Of a stretch of DNA of 64,000 bases, positions 7,899 through 16,071 are shown piece by piece. Source of the stretch: Rhodobacterales bacterium HKCCE2091 (GTDB lineage: Bacteria > Pseudomonadota > Alphaproteobacteria > Rhodobacterales > Rhodobacteraceae); the NCBI GenBank assembly GCA_015689685.1, contig WVSL01000002.1, positions 1 through 64,000 of the forward strand. The letters are read 5' to 3'. Below the pieces are notes generated by a model. The model made no database searches. It saw nothing but the letters and a program-made list of their open reading frames with translations, and was not told the DNA's origin. The position numbers were made by a program, and so were the translations under genes. Numbering within the stretch: the stretch's first letter is position 1; every line of letters begins with the position of its first letter.

Positions 7899-8990
7899 AT
7901 GGCCAGACGGGACTACAGCCTGACCGGGCCGGAGGCCGCGCGCGCGGTCGAACGCGGGCTCGCCGCCGCCGAGTGGTACCATTCGGACGTGCCGCGCAAG
8001 GAGATGAAGGCGCTGATGAAGCGCGAGGACCAGCTGGCGATCCGGGACACGATCATCCTGTTCGGCTGCATGATCCTGTTCGCGGGCATCGGAATCGCGC
8101 TCTGGCCGTCGTGGTGGTCGGCGCCGTTCTGGCTGGCCTACGGCGTGCTCTACGGCTCGGCGATGGACAGCCGCTGGCACGAATGCGGCCACGGCACCGC
8201 GTTCAGGACCGACTGGATGAACAACGCGGTCTACCAGGTCGCAAGCTTCTGCATGATCCGCAACCCGGTCACCTGGCGCTGGTCCCATGCCCGCCACCAC
8301 ACCGACACCATCGTCGTCGGCCGCGACCCCGAGATCAGCGTGATGCGGCCGCCGGACTTCCTGCGCCTCGTCGCGAACTTCTTCGGGCTGTTCGACACCT
8401 GGAACTCGCTCGGGCGGATGCTCCTGAACGCGAGCGGCCGGCTCGCGCCGGACGAGGCGACCTACATTCCCGAAAGCGAACAGCCCAAGGTGATCCGCAT
8501 TGCCCGCATCTGGGTGGCGATCTACGCCGCGACGATCCTGCTTGCGCTCGTCACCTGGTCGATCCTGCCGCTGATGGTGATCGGCCTGCCCCGGCTCTAC
8601 GGCGCGTGGCACCACGTCATGACCGGGCTACTGCAGCACGGCGGCCTGGCCGAGGACGTCACCGACCACCGGCTGAACTGCCGCACGGTCTACATGAACC
8701 CGGTCAGCCGGTTCATCTACTGGAACATGAACTACCACGTCGAACACCACATGTTCCCGATGATCCCCTACCACCGCCTGCCGGAGCTGCATGAACGGAT
8801 CAAGGATGACCTGCCCGAGCCGAGCCCGTCGATCCCCGCGGCCTATGCCGAGATGATCCCGGTCCTGGTCCGGCAGCTGCGCTACGAGGATTTCTTCCTG
8901 CGCCGCGACCTGCCGCCGACCGCACGGCCCTACCGGGAGGACCTGCACGACGAGGTTCCGGGCATCCCTGCCGCGATGCCGGCGGAATGA
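7899..8990 (+). CDS. mocD: Fatty-acid-desaturase-fold oxygenase, MocD-like
   Basis: Integral-membrane di-iron protein of 363 aa. The three histidine boxes of the desaturase/hydroxylase superfamily are present: HECGH at 94-98, HARHH at 130-134, and HVEHH at 280-284, with accessory His residues at about 238-247. Hydrophobic pairs lie at about 50-85 and 205-235. It is followed 16 bp later by a Rieske ferredoxin gene, the arrangement of mocD-mocE, proposed to act in rhizopine (3-O-methyl-scyllo-inosamine) demethylation. In context an oxygenase acting on an O-methylated or N-substituted inositol is more likely than lipid desaturation. No separate reductase (mocF) is in view. Confidence 0.8.
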   Translation: MARRDYSLTGPEAARAVERGLAAAEWYHSDVPRKEMKALMKREDQLAIRDTIILFGCMILFAGIGIALWPSWWSAPFWLAYGVLYGSAMDSRWHECGHGTAFRTDWMNNAVYQVASFCMIRNPVTWRWSHARHHTDTIVVGRDPEISVMRPPDFLRLVANFFGLFDTWNSLGRMLLNASGRLAPDEATYIPESEQPKVIRIARIWVAIYAATILLALVTWSILPLMVIGLPRLYGAWHHVMTGLLQHGGLAEDVTDHRLNCRTVYMNPVSRFIYWNMNYHVEHHMFPMIPYHRLPELHERIKDDLPEPSPSIPAAYAEMIPVLVRQLRYEDFFLRRDLPPTARPYREDLHDEVPGIPAAMPAE

Positions 8991-9006
8991 GACAGGAGAG
9001 ACGACG

Positions 9007-9318
9007 ATGAGCGACTGGATCGACGCCTGCGCAACCGACGACATCGACGAGGAGGACCTGATCCGGTTCGACCACGGCGGGCGCACCTTCGCGATCTACC
9101 GGAGCCCGGAGGACGAGTTCTTCTGCACCGACGGGCTCTGCACCCACGAACAGGTCCATCTCGAGGACGGGCTGGTGATGGAACACACGATCGAGTGCCC
9201 CAAGCATAACGGGCGCTTCGACTACCGCACCGGCGAGGCTCTGCGCGCGCCCGTCTGCGTCAACCTCGCCACCTACGAGGTGAAGGTGGAAGCCGGCCGG
9301 GTGCTGATCCGGATCTGA
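9007..9318 (+). CDS. mocE: MocE-family Rieske [2Fe-2S] ferredoxin
   Basis: Small soluble electron carrier of 103 aa. The Rieske cluster ligands are CTH at 45-47 and CPKH at 64-67, the expected C-x-H and C-x2-H pair. The length and lack of extra domains match MocE/naphthalene-type ferredoxins. It starts 16 bp after mocD with AGGAGAG upstream and surely forms a two-gene unit with it, passing electrons to the di-iron centre. The reductase must be encoded elsewhere. Confidence 0.88.
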   Translation: MSDWIDACATDDIDEEDLIRFDHGGRTFAIYRSPEDEFFCTDGLCTHEQVHLEDGLVMEHTIECPKHNGRFDYRTGEALRAPVCVNLATYEVKVEAGRVLIRI

Positions 9319-9650
9319 CAGTTTTGTAATGTCGCCGCCATGATGGCGCGAGACGCCGGGGAGAGGCTCGATCCTGCCCGGGCAGTGCCCGGTGCCGGAG
9401 TGACCCCCCCGGTGCCGATCCCTGATCCCCCTCGGGCGCAAGTCCCCCGGTCCCCGCGTCCCGCCGTACCTCACGCGGCGGGTGCGCCGGGGCCATCGAT
9501 CCGCAGGTGTGCCGCGCGGCGGGCCGATCCCCCCGGCCGTGAACGCCGCGTCGCGCGCCCCGGCATCCCGAACCGGCCCTGTCCCCTGGGGCCGGGACAA
9601 CCCGAACCGGCAGGCCGCCCCGCAACGGGGCGGCCTTTCGCATTCCGGCG
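9319..9650 (+). terminator. Gap after mocE with rho-independent terminator at 9612-9636
   Basis: No convincing gene lies in these 332 bp. An 11-bp GC stem (AGGCCGCCCC paired with GGGGCGGCCT, extended by one G-C, loop CAA) at 9612-9636 is followed by TTTCG. It would end the mocDE transcript and also lies just past the convergent histidine kinase gene. On the minus strand, TTACAAAACTG at 9329-9319 resembles TTACAAATCTG upstream of htrA (11819-11829). Confidence 0.6.
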
Positions 9651-11018
9651 TCAGGGTCTGCCGTCGTCCGCGCCCGGGAAGTGCAGCGTCACCGACAGGC
9701 CCGGCCCCGCGTCGTCCAGCACGAGGCGGGCGCCGTGCAGGTCCGCGATGGCCGCGACGAGCGACAGGCCGAGCCCGTGGCCCGGCGTCGTCCGGCTCCG
9801 TTCGAGCCGGTAGAGCCGTTCGAGCACCTTCCCGCGCTCGGCTTCGGGGATGCCGGGTCCGTTGTCGGTCACCCGGAGCCGTGGCCCCGGTTCCACCGCG
9901 ACACGGATCGAGGAGCCGGAAGGCGTGTGCCGCATCGCGTTCTCGACCAGGTTGGCGAGCGCCTGGGACAGGAGATCGCCGTTGCCGCGCACCGTCACCG
10001 CCGCGTCGGGCTCGGCGTAGTCCAGCGTGTCGCCGGCATCCTCGACCGCCGGCTGGTAGAGCTCGAACACCCGGCGGCCGATCTCGCGCAGGTCGAGCGG
10101 CTCCATCGCGATGGAACGGCCCTTGCCCTCGATCTGGGCGATGGCGAGCATGGCCTGGAACACCGAGACCGCGTTCCCGGCCTCGGCCTGGGCGCGGTCG
10201 GCCAGGTCCGCCTCGGGCGATCCCGGCGCGAGGTGATGGCCGAGATCCTGCAACAGCACGCTGATACGCTGGAGCGGCGTGCGCAGGTCGTGGGCGATGT
10301 CCGATGTCACCTGCCGCAGCGCACCGGTCGCGGCCTCCTGCCGCGCGGCCATGCGGTTCACCCCCGCCGCGATCCGGCCGAGATCGTCCGGCGCCGGCCC
10401 CGGATCCGGCAGCCGGGCCGAGAGATCGCCCGCCGACAGCCGCGACAGCACCCGTTCCACCGCGTCCACCCGCCGCGCGGTGCGCCGGGCGACCATGCCC
10501 GCGATGGCGAGCGACAGGAGGATGGTGGGAACGAGGCTGAGCAGCACCAGCGAGAAGAACGTCTCGCGCAGGTCGCGCACCGGTTCGAGGGAGGCACCAA
10601 GGACCAGCACACCCCCGCTCAAGCGTTCGATCCGGCGGAGATAACCTGCCTCGGACAGCGGGCGGGACGGGTCGCCGGGCACGAGCCGCAGCGTTTCCGC
10701 GTCGAATTCCGCCACCGCGTTCCCGGTCTGGCTGCCGTCATCCGACAGGAACACGATCACGCTGCGCGCCGGGTCGCTCGCTCGCGCCCGCGCCGCGACG
10801 ATGGCCGACATGGCCCGCGGCGTGGCGCTGAGATCGAAGCCCGCCATCTCGCGTTCCAGCCCGACCGCGATCTCGCGACCGAGATCGGCGCGCATCTTCA
10901 CGAAGGCGACGCCGAGCGTGGCGACCTCGATCACGGAGAACAGGACGAGCAGGATCAGCGCCTGCCGGAGCGGTGTGGAGGCCGGGCGGCGGAAGACGGG
11001 CGCGGTTCCGCGCGGCAC
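9651..11018 (-). CDS. Two-component sensor histidine kinase
   Basis: 455 aa inner-membrane kinase. A first transmembrane helix lies at about 16-38, a short periplasmic sensor region runs to about 160, and a second helix (FFSLVLLSLVPTILLSLAIA) precedes a HAMP segment. The dimerisation/phosphoacceptor box is SDIAHDLRTPLQ, with the phosphorylated His in the middle. The ATPase has the N box VENAMRHTPSG, G1 VTDNGPGIPEAE and G2 GHGLGLSLV. It overlaps nothing but ends its operon 6 bp after the response-regulator gene, and faces htrA on the other side. Envelope-stress sensing is a reasonable guess from that neighbour; the signal is not evident. Confidence 0.88.
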   Translation of the reverse strand: MPRGTAPVFRRPASTPLRQALILLVLFSVIEVATLGVAFVKMRADLGREIAVGLEREMAGFDLSATPRAMSAIVAARARASDPARSVIVFLSDDGSQTGNAVAEFDAETLRLVPGDPSRPLSEAGYLRRIERLSGGVLVLGASLEPVRDLRETFFSLVLLSLVPTILLSLAIAGMVARRTARRVDAVERVLSRLSAGDLSARLPDPGPAPDDLGRIAAGVNRMAARQEAATGALRQVTSDIAHDLRTPLQRISVLLQDLGHHLAPGSPEADLADRAQAEAGNAVSVFQAMLAIAQIEGKGRSIAMEPLDLREIGRRVFELYQPAVEDAGDTLDYAEPDAAVTVRGNGDLLSQALANLVENAMRHTPSGSSIRVAVEPGPRLRVTDNGPGIPEAERGKVLERLYRLERSRTTPGHGLGLSLVAAIADLHGARLVLDDAGPGLSVTLHFPGADDGRP

Positions 11019-11024
11019 GCCGGC

Positions 11025-11696
11025 TCAGCCCTCGAACTTGTAGCCCGCGCCGCGGACGGTGACGATCACCTCGCGGTCGAAGGGCTTGTCGATCTTCGCG
11101 CGCAGGCGGCTGATATGGGTCTCGACCACGTTGGTCATCGGGTCGAAGGTGATGCCCCAGACGTTTTCCAGAAGCATGGTCCGCGTCTGCACCCGACCCT
11201 TGCGGCGCATCAGGTGTTCGAGGATCGCGAATTCACGCGGCAACAGGTCGACCTTCCTGCCCGCCCGCGTGACGGTGCGGCGAACGAGGTCCATTTCCAC
11301 GTCGGCGGCCTTCAGCACGGTCTCGTTTTCCTGCAGCGGCGGCCGCCGGGCGAGCGCGTCGAGCCGGGCGGACAACTCGCCGAAGGCAAAAGGCTTCACG
11401 AGGTAGTCGTCGCCCCCCGCCCGCAGCCCGTCGATCCGGTCCTCCAGCCCGCCGAGCGAGGTCAGGAACAGCGCGGGAACCCGGCAATGAGCCGCCCGCA
11501 GCGCCTTGACCAGCGACAGCCCGTCGAGCCCCGGCAGCATCCGGTCGACGATCATCACGTCGTAGGGGGCGGCCATCGCCTGGGCGAGCGCGTCGCGGCC
11601 ATCCTCCAGCCGGTCGACGACATGGCCTTCCTCGGACAGCCCGCGGGCGACGAACTCGCCGGTCGTCCGGTCGTCCTCAACGAACAGAACACGCAT
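11025..11696 (-). CDS. OmpR/PhoB-family response regulator
   Basis: 223 aa, starting at the ATG of MRVLFVEDD; a 57-codon in-frame extension is not believable. The receiver domain has acidic D8/D9, phospho-acceptor D51 (in MIVDRMLPGLDG) and K101 (in YLVKPF). The C-terminal winged helix contains LLPREFAILEHLMRRKG and ends with VRGAGYKFEG, typical of OmpR-like DNA binding. It is co-transcribed with the sensor kinase 6 bp downstream and divergent from htrA. It is therefore the best candidate to bind the repeats in the 260-bp gap. Confidence 0.9.
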   Translation of the reverse strand: MRVLFVEDDRTTGEFVARGLSEEGHVVDRLEDGRDALAQAMAAPYDVMIVDRMLPGLDGLSLVKALRAAHCRVPALFLTSLGGLEDRIDGLRAGGDDYLVKPFAFGELSARLDALARRPPLQENETVLKAADVEMDLVRRTVTRAGRKVDLLPREFAILEHLMRRKGRVQTRTMLLENVWGITFDPMTNVVETHISRLRAKIDKPFDREVIVTVRGAGYKFEG

Positions 11697-11956
11697 GGTG
11701 CAAGGGCCCTTCCTTCCGTTTCCGGCCCGCCGGATCTGGGGCCCGGGGGCCGTTCCGTCAATCCTTCGGGCCCGCCGGAGGCTGGCACGCCAGGCTGACG
11801 GGCGCCCTGTCCCGAACCTTACAAATCTGCAATTCCCGCCCCGCCGCGGAAGATTGCAGAATTTCAATCCGGCACAGGTGCGAATTCAATCTGGCATCCC
11901 GAGCTTGGTCTCACGAGGCCGGACCGACCCGGCCGATCCGCATTCCAGGAGAGACC
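11697..11956. promoter_or_regulatory. Divergent promoter region between response regulator and htrA
   Basis: An AT-richer patch at 11819-11870 holds TTACAAATCTG (11819-11829). It also holds an 8-bp perfect inverted repeat, TCTGCAAT at 11826-11833 and ATTGCAGA at 11853-11860, spaced by 19 bases. A TTACAAAACTG copy also lies at the far end of the two-component operon (9319-9329). These are candidate sites for the response regulator. No gene was found in the gap. Confidence 0.45.
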
Positions 11957-13123
11957 ATGACAGCGACCACACGCTCCCCGAACAGCACGCGCCTCGCCGC
12001 CGCCGGCCTTGCCGCGGTGCTCGTGGGCACCAGCGCGCTCGCCACCCTGCCCGCCGAGGCCCAGGCCGTCCCCGAGGGCGGTTACGTCGATCTCGTGGCC
12101 CGCGTCTCGCCGGCCGTCGTGACGATCGAGACCGAGGCCCATCCCGGCGGCCTCCGCCCGGCGATGGACGAGGAAGAAGACGGAAAGCCCGGCGACATGG
12201 GCCAGATGCAGGAAACGCCCCGCGGGCAGATCCCCGGCTTCCCCAACATGCCGCGTATCCCCGGGATGCCGAACTTCGGCGAGATGCCGACCGTTCGCGC
12301 GGCGGGCACGGGCTTCGTCATCGCGGCCGACGGCCTGATCGTGACCAACGCCCATGTCGTCGAGAACGCCGACACCCTGACCGTCACGCTCGATGACGGC
12401 ACCACCTACGACGCCGAGGTCGTGGGGCTCGACGCCGCCACCGACATCGCCGTCCTGCGGATCGAGGCCGAGGACCTGCCGGTGCTGGAATTCGGGTCGT
12501 CCGAAGCCCTGCGCGTGGGCGAGCCGGTGGTCGCCGTGGGCAACCCCTTCGGCCTCGGCAACACGGTGACGACCGGGATCGTCTCGGCGCTTGGCCGTGA
12601 CATCAACGCCGGGCCCTACGTCGACTTCATCCAGACCGACGCGGCGATCAACATGGGCAACTCCGGCGGCCCGCTCCTGAACGAGGCCGGCGAGGTCGTC
12701 GGCGTCAACACCGCCATCGTGTCGCCGACCGGCGGGTCCATCGGGCTCGGCTTCTCGGTGCCGTCCGACATCGTCGCCGACGTGGTGGCCGACCTGTCCG
12801 AAGGCGGCGCGGTGACCCGAGGCTTCCTCGGCGTCCAGATCCAGCCGGTGTCCGAAGAGGTCGCCGCGGCCCTCGGGCGCGAGGCCAACGCGGGCGCGAT
12901 GGTGACGCAGGTGTCTGCCGGCACCCCGGCCGAGGACGCCGGGCTGCGGCGGGGCGATATCGTCCTGGCCGTCGACGGAACCGAGGTCGGCAGCCCCCGC
13001 GACCTGACCCGGCTGATCGCGGCCGACGATCCGGGCGAGACCGTGACGCTGACGATCCTGCGCGCGGGCGAACAGATCGAGGTCGAGGCGACGCTCGCAA
13101 GCCGCGACCAGACCCCGGCCTGA
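11957..13123 (+). CDS. degP: Periplasmic DegP/HtrA-family serine protease
   Basis: 388 aa with a Sec signal peptide (hydrophobic stretch about 14-30, cleavage near AEAQA-V). A trypsin-like domain follows, with the catalytic triad His in TNAHVV, Asp in ATDIAVLRI and Ser in NMGNSGGPLL. One PDZ domain (about 285-380) is recognisable from LGVQIQPV and GDIVLAVDG. A Met/Pro-rich insert (about 65-115) lies before the protease core. With one PDZ it is closer in architecture to DegS/HhoB than to two-PDZ DegP, but the cleavable signal suggests a soluble periplasmic enzyme. Its divergent two-component neighbour suggests induction by envelope stress. Confidence 0.88.
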   Translation: MTATTRSPNSTRLAAAGLAAVLVGTSALATLPAEAQAVPEGGYVDLVARVSPAVVTIETEAHPGGLRPAMDEEEDGKPGDMGQMQETPRGQIPGFPNMPRIPGMPNFGEMPTVRAAGTGFVIAADGLIVTNAHVVENADTLTVTLDDGTTYDAEVVGLDAATDIAVLRIEAEDLPVLEFGSSEALRVGEPVVAVGNPFGLGNTVTTGIVSALGRDINAGPYVDFIQTDAAINMGNSGGPLLNEAGEVVGVNTAIVSPTGGSIGLGFSVPSDIVADVVADLSEGGAVTRGFLGVQIQPVSEEVAAALGREANAGAMVTQVSAGTPAEDAGLRRGDIVLAVDGTEVGSPRDLTRLIAADDPGETVTLTILRAGEQIEVEATLASRDQTPA

Positions 13124-13144
13124 TCCGACCAAAGGCCGAAGTCC

Positions 13145-13174
13145 GGGGCCCCGCCAACCCAAGGGCGGGGCCCC
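13145..13174 (+). terminator. Rho-independent terminator after htrA
   Basis: An 11-bp perfect stem, GGGGCCCCGCC and GGCGGGGCCCC with an 8-base loop, begins 21 bp after the htrA stop and is followed by GTTTAC. Confidence 0.75.
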
Positions 13175-13239
13175 GTTTACACTCGTGCCGCGCGTGAATG
13201 TCGTCCTCTACTGCGCTGTAAACGCGTAGCGTTTCGCAA

Positions 13240-14307
13240 TCACGCCGCCTGCGCACCCCCGCGACGCGGCGCAAGCATGAGGCGGTGGGTCGCCATTGCC
13301 CCGACCCACATCGCGAAGACAGCGAGGATCGCGGTCGAGGACAGGACCGCGCCGCCCGACACCCCCGCGCCCACGGCGCAGCCCCCCGCCAGCATCGCCC
13401 CGAACCCCATCAGCACCGCCCCGGCGAGGTATCGTTCCATGGGCGTGTCGGGTCCGAAGCGTTCGAGATGCCATTCGCGCGCCAGCAGCGCTGAGACCGC
13501 CGCCCCGAGCACCACGCCCGGCACGAGGCCCAAGCCGAAGGACAGCGGCAGGCTGCGTTCGTCGACCAGCGCCATCAGCGTGTCGGTCGAGGGGCCGGTG
13601 AAGGTGACGGAGGCGACCGGCACGATCTCGAACGACAGGGCCGCGATGGTCGCGGTCGCGGCCCATCCCGCCGCCACCGCCGCACCGACGAGGAAGGCGG
13701 CGAGGATATGCCCGGCGCCGAGGCCCCGCATCCGCGCGAAGACGAGCGCCGTGACGCATGCGACGGCGGCGAGCGTGGCGGCGGCGAGCGGCGACAGGCC
13801 GAGCATCGCCCCGAGGCTTCGCCCCGCCCCGCCCTCGACCGTCCAGAGCCCGGCGAGCATTTCCCGCGCCGGCGCCAGCACGCCGCGATAGGCCGCCTGC
13901 GCCACCAGCGTCAGGACAAGGCCGGTGACGAGCGCGCGCAGGTTCCCGGTCGCCGACAGGACCAGGAGCCGGCTCGCGCAGCCGCGGGCGAGGATCATCC
14001 CGATCCCGAACATCAGTCCGCCGATCACCGCGCCGGAGATCGACCCCACGGCGGCGAGCTGGCGGGTGGACGCGACCTCGAACAGCCCCGCCGCGATCCC
14101 GCCCTGGGTCAGGGCCATCGCCGCGAAGAACACGACCAGCCAGGTGGCGAGGCGCGGGCCGAAACCGCCTTCTGCGACCTCCACCGTCGCCGCGCGCAGG
14201 CAGAACCGCGACCGCTGCGCGGACCACCCGAACAGGACGCCGGTCGCGAGCCCGGCGAGGGCCAGCGCGGCGGGGTCGCCGAGGGTGATGAGCAGGTCTT
14301 CCAGCAT
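13240..14307 (-). CDS. YeeE/YedE-family (sulfur-compound) membrane transporter
   Basis: 355 aa polytopic membrane protein with roughly nine to ten helices. The conserved thiol sites of the YeeE family (thiosulfate permeases) are recognisable: Cys in RSRFCLRAA, Cys in MILARGCASRLL and Cys in LAGGCAVGAGVSGG. The internal repeat (GxxFGxGMxxARGCAS) is typical. It is the last gene of the sox-side minus-strand run, 55 bp after hemA, and has an FNR-type box in that gap. It probably imports thiosulfate or moves a related sulfur species. It is a distant paralogue of the SoxT-like protein at 27255-28313. Confidence 0.8.
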   Translation of the reverse strand: MLEDLLITLGDPAALALAGLATGVLFGWSAQRSRFCLRAATVEVAEGGFGPRLATWLVVFFAAMALTQGGIAAGLFEVASTRQLAAVGSISGAVIGGLMFGIGMILARGCASRLLVLSATGNLRALVTGLVLTLVAQAAYRGVLAPAREMLAGLWTVEGGAGRSLGAMLGLSPLAAATLAAVACVTALVFARMRGLGAGHILAAFLVGAAVAAGWAATATIAALSFEIVPVASVTFTGPSTDTLMALVDERSLPLSFGLGLVPGVVLGAAVSALLAREWHLERFGPDTPMERYLAGAVLMGFGAMLAGGCAVGAGVSGGAVLSSTAILAVFAMWVGAMATHRLMLAPRRGGAQAA

Positions 14308-14345
14308 GGCTGCCGTCTCGCTACACCGCCCCGCCCCCGCGCGCG

Positions 14346-14359
14346 TTGACCTGCATCAA
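14346..14359 (-). promoter_or_regulatory. FNR/CRP-family binding-site candidate upstream of the YeeE gene
   Basis: The minus strand reads TTGATGCAGGTCAA, fitting the TTGA-N6-TCAA pattern of FnrL/Dnr-type sites. It lies 39-52 bp before the YeeE gene start and just past the hemA stop. Oxygen- or NO-responsive control of the transporter would follow. Confidence 0.4.
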
Positions 14360-14362
14360 CCG

Positions 14363-15598
14363 CTACTCCGCCGCGAGCGGCCTGCGGGCGAGCCGGCACT
14401 GCGCCCAGAGCTCGCCGAGCGCCTCCGTCAGCCGGTCGATATCGGCCGCCGAATGCACGGGCGACGGCGTGATCCGCAGCCGCTCCGTCCCCTTCGGCAC
14501 GGTCGGGTAGTTGATCGGCTGGATGTAGATACCGTGGCGGCGCATCAGCTCGTCCGACAGGAACCGGCACTTCACCGGGTCGCCCACCATCACAGGAACG
14601 ATGTGGCTGTCGTTCTTCAGGTGCGGGATGCCGAGCGCATCGAGCCGTGCCCGCACCTCGGCCACGCGGGCCCGGTGCGAGGTGCGTTCGGCCCCGCTGT
14701 CCTTCAGGTGCCGCACGGCGGCCAGCGCGCCCGCGGCCACGGCGGGCGGCAGGGCGGTGGTGAAGATGAACCCGCTGGCGAAGCTGCGGACGTAGTCGAC
14801 CAGCGCGGCGGAGGCCGCGATGTAGCCGCCCATCACGCCGTAGGCCTTGCCGAGCGTCCCCTCGATCACGTCGAGCCGGTCCATCAGCCCGCGCGCCTCC
14901 GCGACCCCGCCGCCGCGCGGCCCGTAGAGACCGACGGCATGGACCTCGTCGAGGTAGGTCAGCGCGCCGTGTGCCTTGGCGAGATCGCAGATCTCCGCGA
15001 TGGGCGCGATGTCACCGTCCATCGAGTAGACGCTCTCGAACGCAACGATCTTCGGCCGGCCGCGCGGGATCGCCTGAAGTTTTTCCTCCAGGTCGTTGAG
15101 ATCGTTGTGCTTCCAGATCACCCGCTCGGCGCGGGAATGGCGGATGCCCTCGATCATGCTGGCGTGGTTCTTGGCGTCCGACAGCACCACGCAGCCCGGC
15201 AGGCGCGACGCCAGCGTGCCGAGCGTGGCCCAGTTCGAGACATAGCCGGAGGTGAAGAGAAGCGCGGCTTCCTTGCCGTGCAGGTCGGCCAACTCGGCCT
15301 CCAGCTCGACATGGGCGCGGGTCGTGCCCGAGATGTTGCGCGTGCCGCCCGCCCCGGCGCCGGTCGCGTCGATGGCCGCGTGCATCGCCGCCAGGACCTT
15401 CGGGTGCTGGCCCATGCCGAGGTAGTCGTTGGAACACCAGACGGTGACGTCGCCTGCGCCCGGACCGGCCCGGTTCACCGCCGCGGGAAAGTCGCCGCGA
15501 CGGCGTTCCAGTTCCGCGAAGACGCGGTAGTTGCCTTCCTCCTTCAGCGCCGAGAGACCGGCGCGGAAGAAGCCCTCGTAATCCGTCGCGCCGGTCAC
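14363..15598 (-). CDS. hemA: 5-aminolevulinate synthase
   Basis: PLP enzyme of 411 aa that condenses glycine with succinyl-CoA to 5-aminolevulinate, the first step of haem synthesis in alphaproteobacteria. Family marks are CSNDYLGM near residue 55, [48 protein letters not shown] and the PLP-lysine motif [15 protein letters not shown] (Lys near 248). The C-terminal [13 protein letters not shown] fits the family. These features distinguish it from the related 2-amino-3-ketobutyrate ligase. Its ATG overlaps the stop of the DUF302 gene by 4 bp, so it is translated with the tail of the sox operon, suggesting dedicated haem supply for the Sox cytochromes. Confidence 0.92.
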   Translation of the reverse strand: MTGATDYEGFFRAGLSALKEEGNYRVFAELERRRGDFPAAVNRAGPGAGDVTVWCSNDYLGMGQHPKVLAAMHAAIDATGAGAGGTRNISGTTRAHVELEAELADLHGKEAALLFTSGYVSNWATLGTLASRLPGCVVLSDAKNHASMIEGIRHSRAERVIWKHNDLNDLEEKLQAIPRGRPKIVAFESVYSMDGDIAPIAEICDLAKAHGALTYLDEVHAVGLYGPRGGGVAEARGLMDRLDVIEGTLGKAYGVMGGYIAASAALVDYVRSFASGFIFTTALPPAVAAGALAAVRHLKDSGAERTSHRARVAEVRARLDALGIPHLKNDSHIVPVMVGDPVKCRFLSDELMRRHGIYIQPINYPTVPKGTERLRITPSPVHSAADIDRLTEALGELWAQCRLARRPLAAE

Positions 15599-16029
15599 TC
15601 GCCCCGCGCCTCGATGATGATCGCGTCGAGCAGCGCCTCGACCTCCTGCATCGCGCCGTCGGGATAGGCACGGTGGCCGATCATCACCGCGCCGTCCGGA
15701 TCCTCGGCAACGAAGATGCCGTAGGGACAGTGGACGATGTTCATCGGGTCGGCCTCCGTCGCGCGGCGCGACACGGTGGCGGAGCAGAAGATGAAGATGT
15801 CGGCTGCTGCGAAGATCACCTGGTCCGATCCCACGTCCTCGCCGGTGCGGTTCAGCATGTCGCCGACGTGGCTGACGTAGTCGATCACGAGCCCGCGGTT
15901 CACGATCGCGTTCTCGACCGCGAAGGTGGCGTCCTCGAAGCTGCCGTCGAAGGCGTAGGTGATGGCCTCCTGCGCCTGTGCCGCCGGGGCGGCCAGAAGC
16001 GCCGCGGCCAAGATGATGGCTTTCCTCAT
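15595..16029 (-). CDS. DUF302-family periplasmic protein
   Basis: 144 aa with a clear Sec signal peptide ([20 protein letters not shown]). The mature part has the DUF302 pattern: [20 protein letters not shown], a central sheet [11 protein letters not shown], and [17 protein letters not shown]. These small proteins bind no known ligand but are common near sulfur-oxidation and copper genes. Two cysteines (in FIFCS and VHCPYG) could form a disulfide or take a sulfur adduct. It lies between soxF and hemA, coupled to the latter by an ATGA overlap. Confidence 0.75.
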   Translation of the reverse strand: MRKAIILAAALLAAPAAQAQEAITYAFDGSFEDATFAVENAIVNRGLVIDYVSHVGDMLNRTGEDVGSDQVIFAAADIFIFCSATVSRRATEADPMNIVHCPYGIFVAEDPDGAVMIGHRAYPDGAMQEVEALLDAIIIEARGE

Positions 16030-16071
16030 TTCCCTCTCCTCCTTGTGCCGGGGGCGCGATGCCCCCTCGTT

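Noticed and set aside
9340-9813. Possible 157-codon gene after mocE
   Set aside because: Pro/Arg-rich with no family features; it runs through the terminator hairpin and into the antisense of the kinase gene.
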